From positions 3,162,001-3,226,000 of the forward strand of contig NZ_JACHBQ010000001.1 of NCBI RefSeq assembly GCF_014200405.1: a stretch of 64,000 nucleotides of DNA, written 5' to 3'. The notes beneath the pieces are model-generated. The model did not search any database. It saw only the letters and a list, made by a program, of their open reading frames with translations, and was not told where the DNA came from. The stretch comes from Cryobacterium roopkundense. Its GTDB lineage: Bacteria; Actinomycetota; Actinomycetes; Actinomycetales; Microbacteriaceae. The position numbers were made by a program, and so were the translations under genes. This document shows positions 24,374-32,432 of this stretch, one piece after another (the stretch's first letter is position 1; the number at the start of each line of letters is the position of its first letter).

Positions 24374-25407
24374 GCACCGTGCCGGGCGTTCTGGACCTGC
24401 TGGGCTTGCTGGCCGAGAACGCGCCGGTTCCCGTCACCGCGTGGGCCGCATTCTGGCAGCGCGTCGCCGACAATGCCAGTGACCCCGCAGAATTCGTTGA
24501 CGTGCTCACCGCACTCTCCCGCGAGCTCCCCCGGGACGAGACCCTCGTCTCCTTCGTGACGTCAATCTCCGGCCCCGCACCGGAGAGGCTCATCGAGGCC
24601 GTCAACATCGTGGGCATCGGCGGTGGCCCGCCGACCATGAATCTGTCGACGGCCGCGGCACTCGTCGCCGCCGCCAGCGGCGTGCCGGTCGTGAAAGGCG
24701 GCTCACGCGCGTACACGTCATCGCTGGGATCGACCGAGCTCATTGGCCGCGCCGGTATCCCCACGACGACCTCGCTCGCCGACCTGCAGGGCTCTCTCGC
24801 AGCGACGGGCATCGCCTTCGCCGGCCAACATGTGTATCCGACCGAGTTCACCCGGCTGGCGCGACGCATTGTGCCCGTCGGCATGAAAGAGTTCGGGGCG
24901 TTCCTGAACGTCATCGGGCCGTTCGCGGCACGGATTCCCGTGCGGGCACTGGTCACCGGGCGCTCGTCGCGGGCATCTACGGCGACTCTCCGGGCGTTGG
25001 GGTCAGCGGACCCGACTCGTTCGCTGTGGATCTGCTCCAGCGAATTCGGTGCCGACGAGCTTCTCAGCATCTGCCGCAGTACCATTCTGGCTCCGGACGG
25101 GCAGGCGCACGTGATCGTGCCAGGAACTCTCACCTCGGGGCGAGGGTCGCTCCATGACCTTGCTCCGGCGGATCCCGACGACGCGGTCGAACACTTCGCC
25201 CAAGCGCTGGCCGGGACCCTCGCCGTGGCCGTGACCGAAACGCTGTGCCTCAACGCTGCGGTGGTCATTCTCGCGAGCGGTGCGGAGCACGATCTGTCTT
25301 CCGCCTACGCCCGAGCCACGGCCAGCGTGGCCTCGGGCGCTGCGAGCCGTTTGCTGGGCGCGCTCCACTCCCCGGTCACCGTTCAGCCGGCCGGTGCTCG
25401 TGTCTGA
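24370..25407 (+). CDS. Anthranilate phosphoribosyltransferase-like protein (TrpD homologue)
   Basis: 345 residues, family size. TrpD joins anthranilate to PRPP. The PRPP loop GTGGD is replaced by GIGGG (82-86); NLSTAAA (91-97) is conserved; KHGNR is KGGSR (109-113), so the usual His and Asn are gone; the metal-binding DE pair is kept in FGADELLSI. The anthranilate-side segment (PVGMKEFGAFLNVIGP) has lost the usual Arg-Thr of ELGxRT. The fold is clear but the acceptor pocket is divergent, so a non-anthranilate amine is possible. It is a biosynthetic paralogue, not part of a normal trp operon: no trpE, trpG or trpB is here. Confidence 0.82.
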   Translation: MSTVPGVLDLLGLLAENAPVPVTAWAAFWQRVADNASDPAEFVDVLTALSRELPRDETLVSFVTSISGPAPERLIEAVNIVGIGGGPPTMNLSTAAALVAAASGVPVVKGGSRAYTSSLGSTELIGRAGIPTTTSLADLQGSLAATGIAFAGQHVYPTEFTRLARRIVPVGMKEFGAFLNVIGPFAARIPVRALVTGRSSRASTATLRALGSADPTRSLWICSSEFGADELLSICRSTILAPDGQAHVIVPGTLTSGRGSLHDLAPADPDDAVEHFAQALAGTLAVAVTETLCLNAAVVILASGAEHDLSSAYARATASVASGAASRLLGALHSPVTVQPAGARV

Positions 25408-26290
25408 CGTGCTCACCGCGCCCGAGCCCCGCGCATTCTTCGCCGGTCCCACCCACGACCGATCGGGAGTTGTGCTATTTCTGAACGCCGGAGACCCGCC
25501 GGATGACACCATGGTCGAGATCGTGCGGATGATGGACGAGGCCCGTGTCGATTGTCTGGAACTCGCCGTGCCGTTCCCCGACTCCTTTACGGACGGGCCC
25601 GTCGTTCGGCGCAGCGCTGACCGCTCCCTGCACCAGAAGGTCGACCTGTCGAGTGCGTTGGCGCTCGTCAGCCGGCTGCGTGCCGTGACGACCCACACCA
25701 GGATCGCCCTCCTCGTGGATTGGAGCCATTCCCTCAAACGGCGCGACCTCGGCGAAGCCGTGAGTGCCGTGCGCGCCGCCGGCGCCGACGCCCTGCTCGT
25801 TCACGGCCTCCCTCCCGTGCTGCGTTCCCCCTTTCTCGACGCGTCGACCGCAGCCGACCTGCCTGTCGTGACCACGTGTTATCACGGCACATCCACTGAC
25901 GAGACCGTTTCGGCTGCAGCCCGGGAGGCCAGTGCCTACGTGTACCTCGTCGCCCGCTACGGACGGAGCGGCACGCGTTCCGCGGATGCCCTGAGGTCAG
26001 TCGACGCCTCGATCGCACGGATCCGCTCTCTGACGGCTGCGCCCATCGCCGTCGGTTTCGGCATCGCGACCGCCGAGGATGTGGCGGCCGTTCGCCGGGC
26101 GGGTGCCGATGCGGCAATCATCGGCACGGCCTGCGTGGAGTCGATCGAACGTGGCCTGCGTGAGGGCGATGTCGTGCGGTCTTTCTCCAGGTTCCTCGAC
26201 TCGCTGGACCTCGAACATCCACAAGCTGATCCACCCCGAATCACGCCCGGAACAGAACCGGGCCCCACCATCCGCACCACACAACACTGA
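25400..26290 (+). CDS. Tryptophan synthase alpha-like protein (TrpA homologue)
   Basis: 296 residues if it starts at the GTG 25400, which overlaps the TrpD-like gene; GTGs at 25394 and 25409 are alternatives and none has a strong ribosome site. TrpA cleaves indole-3-glycerol phosphate to indole. Both catalytic acids are kept: Glu in LELAVPF and Asp in TDGPVV, as is the VARYGRSGTR phosphate loop and PIAVGFGI. No beta subunit gene is present, so it would act as a free indole-releasing lyase, like plant BX1, or on an analogue. Confidence 0.8.
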   Translation: MSDVLTAPEPRAFFAGPTHDRSGVVLFLNAGDPPDDTMVEIVRMMDEARVDCLELAVPFPDSFTDGPVVRRSADRSLHQKVDLSSALALVSRLRAVTTHTRIALLVDWSHSLKRRDLGEAVSAVRAAGADALLVHGLPPVLRSPFLDASTAADLPVVTTCYHGTSTDETVSAAAREASAYVYLVARYGRSGTRSADALRSVDASIARIRSLTAAPIAVGFGIATAEDVAAVRRAGADAAIIGTACVESIERGLREGDVVRSFSRFLDSLDLEHPQADPPRITPGTEPGPTIRTTQH

Positions 26291-26305
26291 CGAAAGGATC
26301 AGCGC

Positions 26306-26680
26306 ATGCTCATCAGAAAACGTGACGAAGTGAACACCGTCGATTGGGGAAACGGTACGAGCAGTCGGCTCGTCAACGAATCGGACGGCCTCGGTTTCGC
26401 GGTCGCCCACACGGTTGTTGCCGCCGGCACCAGCTCCAAATTGCAGTACCGACGACACCTTGAGGCCTGCTATTGCCTCTCAGGTTCGGGGTCCGTGATC
26501 GAAGCCGACGGCACCCGGCATGAAATCGTGCCCGGAACCCTGTACGCGCTCAATGAGCACGACCCGCACGAATTGCGTGCGTCAGAACGGGAAGATATGC
26601 ACCTCGTGTCTATCTTCAACCCGCCCATCAACGGCACCGAGAGTCACAAGCTCGACGCCTCCGGCTACTCACAGTACTAA
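26306..26680 (+). CDS. EctC-like cupin (ectoine synthase homologue)
   Basis: 124 residues, single cupin. Ectoine synthase closes the ring of N-gamma-acetyl-diaminobutyrate by removing water. Its metal ligands are recognisable: Glu53 in RRHLEACYC, Tyr80 in PGTLYAL and His88 in NEHDPHELRA, at nearly the family's spacing; FNPPINGTESH near the end is also an EctC signature. No ectA or ectB accompanies it, so it is an orphan EctC, probably recruited for a related cyclodehydration in this pathway. GAAAGGA precedes the ATG at 26306. Confidence 0.85.
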   Translation: MLIRKRDEVNTVDWGNGTSSRLVNESDGLGFAVAHTVVAAGTSSKLQYRRHLEACYCLSGSGSVIEADGTRHEIVPGTLYALNEHDPHELRASEREDMHLVSIFNPPINGTESHKLDASGYSQY

Positions 26681-26693
26681 GAAGGCAGCTCCT

Positions 26694-27839
26694 ATGACGA
26701 TCGTCGCATCCATCGGCGAATCGCCGGCACGCGTGGTCGAGGATTTCCTCGACCACGCTTTCGGCGAGCACCCGGACCGGCCGGACGACGAGACAGAGTT
26801 TGACCGGACGGGCTGGGACCGTGTGCGGGCCTCCGGGCTGCTCGGCGCCCCCTTCTCACCGGAGGTCGGCGGCCTCGGCCTGTCCCTGACCGAGAGCCTG
26901 GCCCCGCTGGAACGGCTCGGCTACCTCAATCCCGATGCCGGGCTGTCATTCGCCGCGATGACCACGATGGCCAGCACGGCAGTGGCGCTGTCGAGATTCG
27001 GCACCGATCAACAGCGCCACGGTTACCTGCCGGCGGTTGTCTCCGGCGATCTCATCGGAGCGCATGCAATCACGGAAACCGAGACAGGCTCTGACGCCCT
27101 GAGAATGAATACCCGAGCTGTCAGGGATGGTACCGGCTTTGTGCTGGATGGCAACAAGAGTTTCGTCACCAACGCCGGGATTGCCGATGTCTACGTTATA
27201 TATGCGCGCACAGCAGAGTCGCCTGGCCCACTCGGCCTGACCGCATTCCTGGTTCCGGCCACGACCCCCGGATTCACGGTGGGTCGTCGCCTCGAAACGA
27301 TGGGCCTGCGCGGAACACCATTGGCGGAGTTGAGCTTCACGTCGTGCCGTCTTCCGGCAAGCAGCGTCGTGGGCCGAGTCGGAGGAGGCTTTCTGGTGCT
27401 CGACCACGTGATGGAGCGGGAGATTCTCTTCTCGTTCACCGTCAACGTCGGGGAGATGCAACGTCGGCTGGAGCGCGTGATCGCCTGGTGCCGGGAACGG
27501 CGCCAATACGGGCAGCCCATCGGCACCTATCAAGCGGTCGCGCACAAAGTGGTGGACATGCGCATCGCGGTCGACTCCGCCCGCATGTGGCTGCACGCCG
27601 CGGCCGACAAGCTCGACGCCGGCATGTCGGCCACGGCAGAAATCTCGATGGCCAAACTGGTGACGAGCCGGGGAAACCTGCAGTCGAGCCTCGATGCGAT
27701 TCAGATCTTCGGCGGTCGCGGGTACCTGACGGAACATGGAGTCGAGCGAGATCTGCGCAACGCCGTGGCGGGCCCCATCTACTCGGGCACCAACGAGATT
27801 CAGTACAATCGCGTCGCAGCCATGCTGGGGCTGCGGTGA
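26694..27839 (+). CDS. Acyl-CoA dehydrogenase-like flavoprotein (possible aminoacyl-carrier oxidase)
   Basis: 381 residues, full length. FAD-contacting AITETETGSDA, the FVTNAGIADVYVIYA strand and the C-terminal signature around QIFGGRGYL are clear. The usual catalytic Glu of short-chain members sits in YEGT; here it reads YSGT, and a glutamate occurs instead at 241 (VMEREIL), the position used by isovaleryl-CoA dehydrogenase and by prolyl-carrier oxidases such as PltE and RedW. With the adenylation enzyme and carrier just upstream, oxidation of a prolyl- or similar aminoacyl-carrier to a pyrrole is the leading idea. Confidence 0.85.
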   Translation: MTIVASIGESPARVVEDFLDHAFGEHPDRPDDETEFDRTGWDRVRASGLLGAPFSPEVGGLGLSLTESLAPLERLGYLNPDAGLSFAAMTTMASTAVALSRFGTDQQRHGYLPAVVSGDLIGAHAITETETGSDALRMNTRAVRDGTGFVLDGNKSFVTNAGIADVYVIYARTAESPGPLGLTAFLVPATTPGFTVGRRLETMGLRGTPLAELSFTSCRLPASSVVGRVGGGFLVLDHVMEREILFSFTVNVGEMQRRLERVIAWCRERRQYGQPIGTYQAVAHKVVDMRIAVDSARMWLHAAADKLDAGMSATAEISMAKLVTSRGNLQSSLDAIQIFGGRGYLTEHGVERDLRNAVAGPIYSGTNEIQYNRVAAMLGLR

Positions 27840-28612
27840 CGTCCGCGCGCACAACGTTCGTGGGCCACGCGACAGGTACCGTGGGCACCGACGATCTCCA
27901 CCGCCGATCACCGGCTGCCCTCGTGGTGAAGATATGTGGACTCGTCACCCCGGGCGAGCTGGACCTTGTCGCCTCCGCAGGGGCATCCCTGGCCGGGGTC
28001 TGGTGGGGCGTGCCGGGCTCGGCCCGTTCGCTTGACCACGCGGGCCTCCGGCGAATGCGCACGGCCGCGGCAGTCGAACGGTGCCTGGTGACCTTCTCCT
28101 CAGACGCCCAGGCAATCGCGGAGGCGCGCGATGCGCTGCAGGCAGATTGGGTGCAATTGCACGCATTCCAGTCACCAGCGGTGGTCGCCGACGTGCGACG
28201 CCGCCTGCCCATGGGCACTCGGCTCGTCAAGGTGCTGCACATTGACGGCGAGACCCTTTTGGAGAGGCCCTTCCTCGGTGCCTTTGGCCGGTCGGGTGTC
28301 GACGAGTACATCCTCGACACCGTCTCGGGCCGTCAGATCGGCAGTACGGGCACACAGTCCAGCCCCGAGACGGTGGAGAAATTTGCCGGCCAGCTGACGC
28401 ATCCGTTTCTGATCGCGGGCGGGATCGACTCCGACCGGGCCGAAGAGTTCGGTCGTGTCCGTGCCCTTCCGGGCTGGCACGGAATCGACGTAGACACCAA
28501 TGCGAGATCCGCAGACGGCGCACTCGACATCGACCGCATCGCCTCGATCGTCGACGCGTGGGGACGTTCCTCGCCGACACGCAGTCTGGTGACGGCAGGT
28601 GCCCCCGCATGA
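27836..28612 (+). CDS. Phosphoribosylanthranilate isomerase-like protein (TrpF homologue)
   Basis: 258 residues from a GTG at 27836 that overlaps the dehydrogenase stop (GTGA); about 30 residues precede the barrel. TrpF performs the Amadori rearrangement of phosphoribosyl-anthranilate. The catalytic Cys is kept in VVKICGL and the Asp in YILDTVSG; the phosphate loops appear as LIAGGIDS and GIDVDTNARS, somewhat altered from the usual GVDVSSGVE. Likely active, on anthranilate-derived or analogous substrate. It overlaps the TrpC-like gene (ATGA). Confidence 0.83.
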   Translation: MTSARTTFVGHATGTVGTDDLHRRSPAALVVKICGLVTPGELDLVASAGASLAGVWWGVPGSARSLDHAGLRRMRTAAAVERCLVTFSSDAQAIAEARDALQADWVQLHAFQSPAVVADVRRRLPMGTRLVKVLHIDGETLLERPFLGAFGRSGVDEYILDTVSGRQIGSTGTQSSPETVEKFAGQLTHPFLIAGGIDSDRAEEFGRVRALPGWHGIDVDTNARSADGALDIDRIASIVDAWGRSSPTRSLVTAGAPA

Positions 28613-29337
28613 CGGATCGAGACCTGGTCGGCTCTGCGCATTCGCCGTTCATTGCTGCCGTGCTTCGCTCGGAAACACCGCTGATCATGGAGGTAAAGCG
28701 CCGCTCCGCCACGGGCGCGGACCTCACCGGCGGCCGCTCACCGAGCGAACTGGTGCGACTGTTCGAAGCAGCGGATGCTCCGTGCATCTCGGTCGTGTCG
28801 GGCCGCTGGTTCGGTGGCGACGCGGCTCTCGTCGACGAGGTTGTGCGGACAACCAGCCGGCCCGTGTTGCAGAAGGACTTCTTCATGCGCCGCGAGCAGC
28901 TCGTGGCCGCTCACCGGGCGGGAGTCTCCGCAGTGCTCCTGACCGCCCAGCTGCTGCACCGGGACAGCCTGAAGGCTCTCGTGAACCACGCCCTGGACCT
29001 CGGGCTTACACCGTTCGTCGAAGTCGTGACCCTGCAGGAAATCCACGACGTTCCACGGGCTGAATCGTGTGTCATCGCCGTCAACAACAGGGATATCCGC
29101 AACAAAGAACAGGGGCCCTCGAACCTTGACCGCAGCCACGACCTCTTCGGGGCCGTGAGAGATACCGGAACTCCGTTGCCGGTGAGCGCAAGTGGCATCG
29201 ATTCGGCGGAAGCGGCCGCGGCACTCCTGGCAGTCGGGTATCGCGGTCTCCTGGTGGGCACCGCGCTTCTGGCCGGCGAGGGCCTCCACGGAAGGTGGGG
29301 CAGCGCGGTCACCGGCGCTCGAGGGAACGCCTCATGA
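28609..29337 (+). CDS. Indole-3-glycerol-phosphate synthase-like protein (TrpC homologue)
   Basis: 242 residues, slightly short because the N-terminal helix of TrpC is trimmed. All known active-site residues are seen in order: Glu and Lys in IMEVKRRS, Lys in LQKDFFM, Glu in FVEVVTL, Asn in AVNNRDI, and Ser in VSASGI. So it should still close an indole-type ring by decarboxylation and dehydration. It overlaps genes on both sides (ATGA each), placing it in the same transcript as the TrpD, TrpA and TrpF homologues. Confidence 0.86.
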   Translation: MTDRDLVGSAHSPFIAAVLRSETPLIMEVKRRSATGADLTGGRSPSELVRLFEAADAPCISVVSGRWFGGDAALVDEVVRTTSRPVLQKDFFMRREQLVAAHRAGVSAVLLTAQLLHRDSLKALVNHALDLGLTPFVEVVTLQEIHDVPRAESCVIAVNNRDIRNKEQGPSNLDRSHDLFGAVRDTGTPLPVSASGIDSAEAAAALLAVGYRGLLVGTALLAGEGLHGRWGSAVTGARGNAS

Positions 29338-30074
29338 TCACGTCTGTGGAGCACCGACCGCAGGTGGTGTTGATTCCTCCCGCCGGGGGATCCGCCGTCT
29401 TGGGCAGGGCGTGGACCGAGGGCCTCGCAGACCGCGCACATGTTGACCTGCTGAGGCTGCCCCGGCTGCACGACGGCTCGCTGATGGCGAGCGCCCGTCT
29501 GCTCGCTGCCGCCACACCTCGATCGGGCCGCTGGGTGCTTGCCGGCCACAGCCTGGGCGGTCTGATCGCGTTTGAAATCGTGAGAGCGCTCCAGCTCGCC
29601 GGCGGGCACCTCCCTGAACGCCTCATCGTCATGGGCAGTCAGGCTCCCGATATGCTGAGCGGTCGCGCCTTCGCCGCACTTGTCGACCTGCGCGACGACG
29701 CCATGCTCGATGCCCTCGTCGAGATGGGCGCTGTCGACACCGCCTTACGGGAGCACCCCATGCGAAAACTGTTTGTTCCGGGATTGCGACGAGATCTCCG
29801 TCTCCTCGTGTCCTACACACCGGATCCGGTCAACGACTCCGTGGGGGTGCCTCTGCATGCCTGGCATGGGGAGCACGACCGGCTGGCACCTCCTGCACGG
29901 GCGGCGGCGTGGGCACGCCACACGAGCGTGCAGTTCCACACCCGCACGTTTGCGGGTGGGCACTTCTTTCCGGTGGAACAACTCGCGGATGTTCTGCGGG
30001 CGCTGCCCTTGACCACGCCGGCGGAGTGCCCCCGATGTGGGGTGGAAGCTCGCATCGTGCCGACAATTCGTTGA
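29334..30074 (+). CDS. Type II thioesterase
   Basis: 246 residues. Alpha/beta hydrolase of the GrsT/RedJ class: IPPAGGSA near the N-terminus, nucleophile elbow AGHSLGG with Ser73, acid in WHGEHDRL and a catalytic histidine in AGGHFF. Such enzymes remove wrong or stalled groups from carriers. The last 20 residues include CPRCG, an unusual Cys pair. It overlaps the TrpC-like gene and ends the operon; the promoter of the next operon overlaps its stop. Confidence 0.87.
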   Translation: MITSVEHRPQVVLIPPAGGSAVLGRAWTEGLADRAHVDLLRLPRLHDGSLMASARLLAAATPRSGRWVLAGHSLGGLIAFEIVRALQLAGGHLPERLIVMGSQAPDMLSGRAFAALVDLRDDAMLDALVEMGAVDTALREHPMRKLFVPGLRRDLRLLVSYTPDPVNDSVGVPLHAWHGEHDRLAPPARAAAWARHTSVQFHTRTFAGGHFFPVEQLADVLRALPLTTPAECPRCGVEARIVPTIR

Positions 30075-30100
30075 CACCGGATAGTTTGTTTCGCTACATT
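30071..30100 (+). promoter_or_regulatory. Promoter of the amide-channel/formamidase operon
   Basis: A perfect TTGACA at 30071-30076 and TACATT at 30095-30100 with an 18-bp spacer, resembling a main sigma-factor promoter. The -35 overlaps the thioesterase stop codon; the next start is at 30153. Confidence 0.65.
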
Positions 30101-30152
30101 CAGGCCATGGGCGATGGGGCCCGTGAACGGCACTGACTGAGGAGTTCGAGCT

Positions 30153-30785
30153 ATGAGCAATGTCGGCTTGTTGTACGTGGGGGCCATTCTCTTCATCAAC
30201 GGGCTCATGCTCATCGGCGTGATTCCCGGCAAGTCCGCCGCCATCCTCAACTTCTTCGTGGGCGGCATGCAAGTGGTGCTGCCCACCATCATCCTGATCC
30301 AGGCGAACAACGACCCGGCCATCATCTTGGGGGCCGCCGGACTTTACCTCTTCGGGTTCACCTACCTCTACGTGGGCATTCTGCAGGTGACCGGAGTGAG
30401 CGGAGAAGGCCTCGGCTGGTTCTCCCTCTTTGTGTCGGCGTGCGCGGTGGTGATCGGCGTAATTCAGTTTGCGCTCGGCGATGCGGTCTTCGGCGTGATC
30501 TGGTGGATCTGGGCCGTGCTGTGGTTTCTGTTCTTCCTGCTGCTCGGGCTGGGCAAGGAGTCGCTCGCCCACACCACGGGTTGGTTCGCGATTCTGATCA
30601 GCCACCTCACCGCCACCATTCCCGCGTTCATCCTGCTACTGGGCCGCTACGAGTCCAACGCAGCTTTCGCCCTCGGCATGGCCGCCCTCGGCGTGATCGC
30701 ACTTGTGCTGTCGCTGGCCCTCGGGCACCGAGCGAGGGGAACCACGGCACCCGCGACATCCGCTACCGCATCGATCGCAACCTGA
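30153..30785 (+). CDS. AmiS/UreI-family amide or urea channel
   Basis: 210 residues, almost entirely hydrophobic with six to seven membrane helices. The start MSNVGLLYVGAILFINGLML and segments such as PTIILIQ and YLFGFTYLYVG match the AmiS/UreI family, which passes short amides or urea through the cytoplasmic membrane. GAGGAG precedes the ATG. The downstream formamidase makes formamide or acetamide the likely solute. The last 20 residues are a polar Ala/Thr tail. Confidence 0.9.
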   Translation: MSNVGLLYVGAILFINGLMLIGVIPGKSAAILNFFVGGMQVVLPTIILIQANNDPAIILGAAGLYLFGFTYLYVGILQVTGVSGEGLGWFSLFVSACAVVIGVIQFALGDAVFGVIWWIWAVLWFLFFLLLGLGKESLAHTTGWFAILISHLTATIPAFILLLGRYESNAAFALGMAALGVIALVLSLALGHRARGTTAPATSATASIAT

Positions 30786-30794
30786 TAGGGAGCC

Positions 30795-31085
30795 ATGCCC
30801 ACCTACGAATACCGCTGCCCCGACTGCGCAGACTTCGATCTGGTCTTTGAGATGAAGACGGTACCCGACTCGGTGAGCTGCCCGAGTTGCCCGGGTACGG
30901 CCCGGCGCCGGATGAGCGCTCCTCGCATCTCGTCGGCCGGTTCGGCGGCGTTTCGACTGATCGACTCGACTAAGCGCAGCGCTCACGAACCGACCGTGGT
31001 GAACTCGCCCGGGCCCGGGCAGCGCTCGGGCGCCGCACAAAAATACACCTCGAACCCACTGCACAAGAAACTTCCCCGACCGTAA
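30795..31085 (+). CDS. FmdB-family zinc-ribbon regulatory protein
   Basis: 96 residues. The N-terminus shows the FmdB zinc ribbon: YEYRCPDC, then CPSCPGTARRR, supplying four cysteines. The C-terminal half is polar with a basic end. FmdB proteins accompany formamidase operons and are thought to regulate them; the mechanism is not established. Begins 9 nt after the channel gene and 28 nt before fmdA. Confidence 0.88.
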   Translation: MPTYEYRCPDCADFDLVFEMKTVPDSVSCPSCPGTARRRMSAPRISSAGSAAFRLIDSTKRSAHEPTVVNSPGPGQRSGAAQKYTSNPLHKKLPRP

Positions 31086-31113
31086 CCGCAGAAACCCGAC
31101 GAAGGAGAACGAG

Positions 31114-32370
31114 ATGCCCGAACTGCTGTTTCCGTTAGATTCTTCCAAGAAATTCGAAGACCAGGAGAAGGTGGGCCACAACCGCTGGCATCCCGAAATT
31201 CCCCCGGTGGCCACCGTGAAGCCTGGCACGTCATTTCGGGTGGATTGCCGCGAATGGTTCGACGGTGCCATCGTGAACGACGACTCGGCCGAAGACATTC
31301 TCAACGCGCCCCTCCTGACCGTGCACAAGCTCAGCGGCCCCTTCGCCGTGGAGGGCGCCAAGCCCGGCGATCTGCTCGTCGTCGACATTCTGGATGTGGG
31401 GCCGATCCCGATGGAAGACTCCGGACCCCTCGCCGGCCAGGGCTGGGGATACACCGGCATCTTCGCGCGGAACAACGGCGGCGGGTTTCTCACCGACCAG
31501 TTTCCCGACGCGTACAAAGCCATTTGGGACTTCACCGGGCAGACCGCAACCTCACGCCATATCCCTCACGTGTCATTCACCGGGTTGATTCACCCGGGAC
31601 TGATGGGCACGGCGCCGTCGGCGAAGCTGCTGGCCACCTGGAACAAGCGGGAGGGCGATCTGATCGCCACCGACCCGCACCGGGTGCCGCCGCTCGCGCT
31701 TCCGCCGGAGGCAGAGCACGCCGTTCTCGGGTCGCTCGCCCCCTCGGAGTTCGCCCGGGTGGCCGGCGAGGCCGCCCGCACCGCACCACCGCGCGAAAAT
31801 GGCGGCAACCAAGACATCAAGAACCTGTCAAAAGGCAGCCGCATCTTCTACCCCGTCTTTGTGGACGGCGCCAATCTCTCCCTCGGCGACCTGCACTTCT
31901 CGCAGGGCGACGGCGAGATCACGTTCTGCGGGGCGATCGAGATGGGCGGCTTCATCGAGCTGCGCGTGGACATTATCAAGGGCGGAATGGAGACGTACGG
32001 GGTGAGCGAGAACGCCATCTTCATGCCCGGCAACGTGGAACCCCAGTTCAGCCAGTGGCTGGCGTTCTCCGGAACGTCGGTGACCCTCGATGGGGAGCAG
32101 CGCTACCTGGACTCGCACCTGTCGTACCAGCGCGCATGCCTGCACGCCATCGATTACCTCACCAAGTTCGGCTACTCGCCCGAGCAGGTGTACCTGCTGC
32201 TCGGTGCGGCGCCCATTGAGGGCCGTTTGTCGGGTGTGGTCGACATTCCGAATTCATGCTCGACTGTGTACATCCCCACCTCGATCTTCGACTTCGATGT
32301 GCAGCCGTCGGCGGCCGGGCCGTTCCAGATCAGCCCCGGAATCGGGGCGCCGCGGGCGGCCAACCGTTGA
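31114..32370 (+). CDS. fmdA: Formamidase/acetamidase
   Basis: 418 residues, full length for the FmdA_AmdA family, which hydrolyses formamide to formate and ammonia. Recognisable segments are FDGAIVNDDSAEDI, LSGPFAVEGAKPGD, QGWGYTGIF, SFTGLIHPGLMGTAPS, GGNQDIKNLSKGSRIFYPVF, and GDGEITFCGAIEM. AAGGAG precedes the ATG. With the channel and FmdB it forms a nitrogen-scavenging unit. Confidence 0.93.
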   Translation: MPELLFPLDSSKKFEDQEKVGHNRWHPEIPPVATVKPGTSFRVDCREWFDGAIVNDDSAEDILNAPLLTVHKLSGPFAVEGAKPGDLLVVDILDVGPIPMEDSGPLAGQGWGYTGIFARNNGGGFLTDQFPDAYKAIWDFTGQTATSRHIPHVSFTGLIHPGLMGTAPSAKLLATWNKREGDLIATDPHRVPPLALPPEAEHAVLGSLAPSEFARVAGEAARTAPPRENGGNQDIKNLSKGSRIFYPVFVDGANLSLGDLHFSQGDGEITFCGAIEMGGFIELRVDIIKGGMETYGVSENAIFMPGNVEPQFSQWLAFSGTSVTLDGEQRYLDSHLSYQRACLHAIDYLTKFGYSPEQVYLLLGAAPIEGRLSGVVDIPNSCSTVYIPTSIFDFDVQPSAAGPFQISPGIGAPRAANR

Positions 32371-32432
32371 GATGAGCGCCCAGCGAGCCGGCACACCTGT
32401 GCGGGGCTACGGTCACGGGTGGGCAACCCGAT

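Noticed and set aside
26306..26680. Ectoine biosynthesis
   Set aside because: No ectA, ectB or ectD nearby; only the EctC-like cupin is present.
24370..29337. Reading the Trp homologues as the primary tryptophan operon
   Set aside because: trpE, trpG and trpB are missing, TrpD is divergent, and the genes are interleaved with secondary-metabolism genes.
30153..32370. Formamidase operon as part of the biosynthetic cluster
   Set aside because: It has its own strong promoter and a coherent nitrogen-scavenging role; a link to the cluster cannot be excluded but is unsupported.
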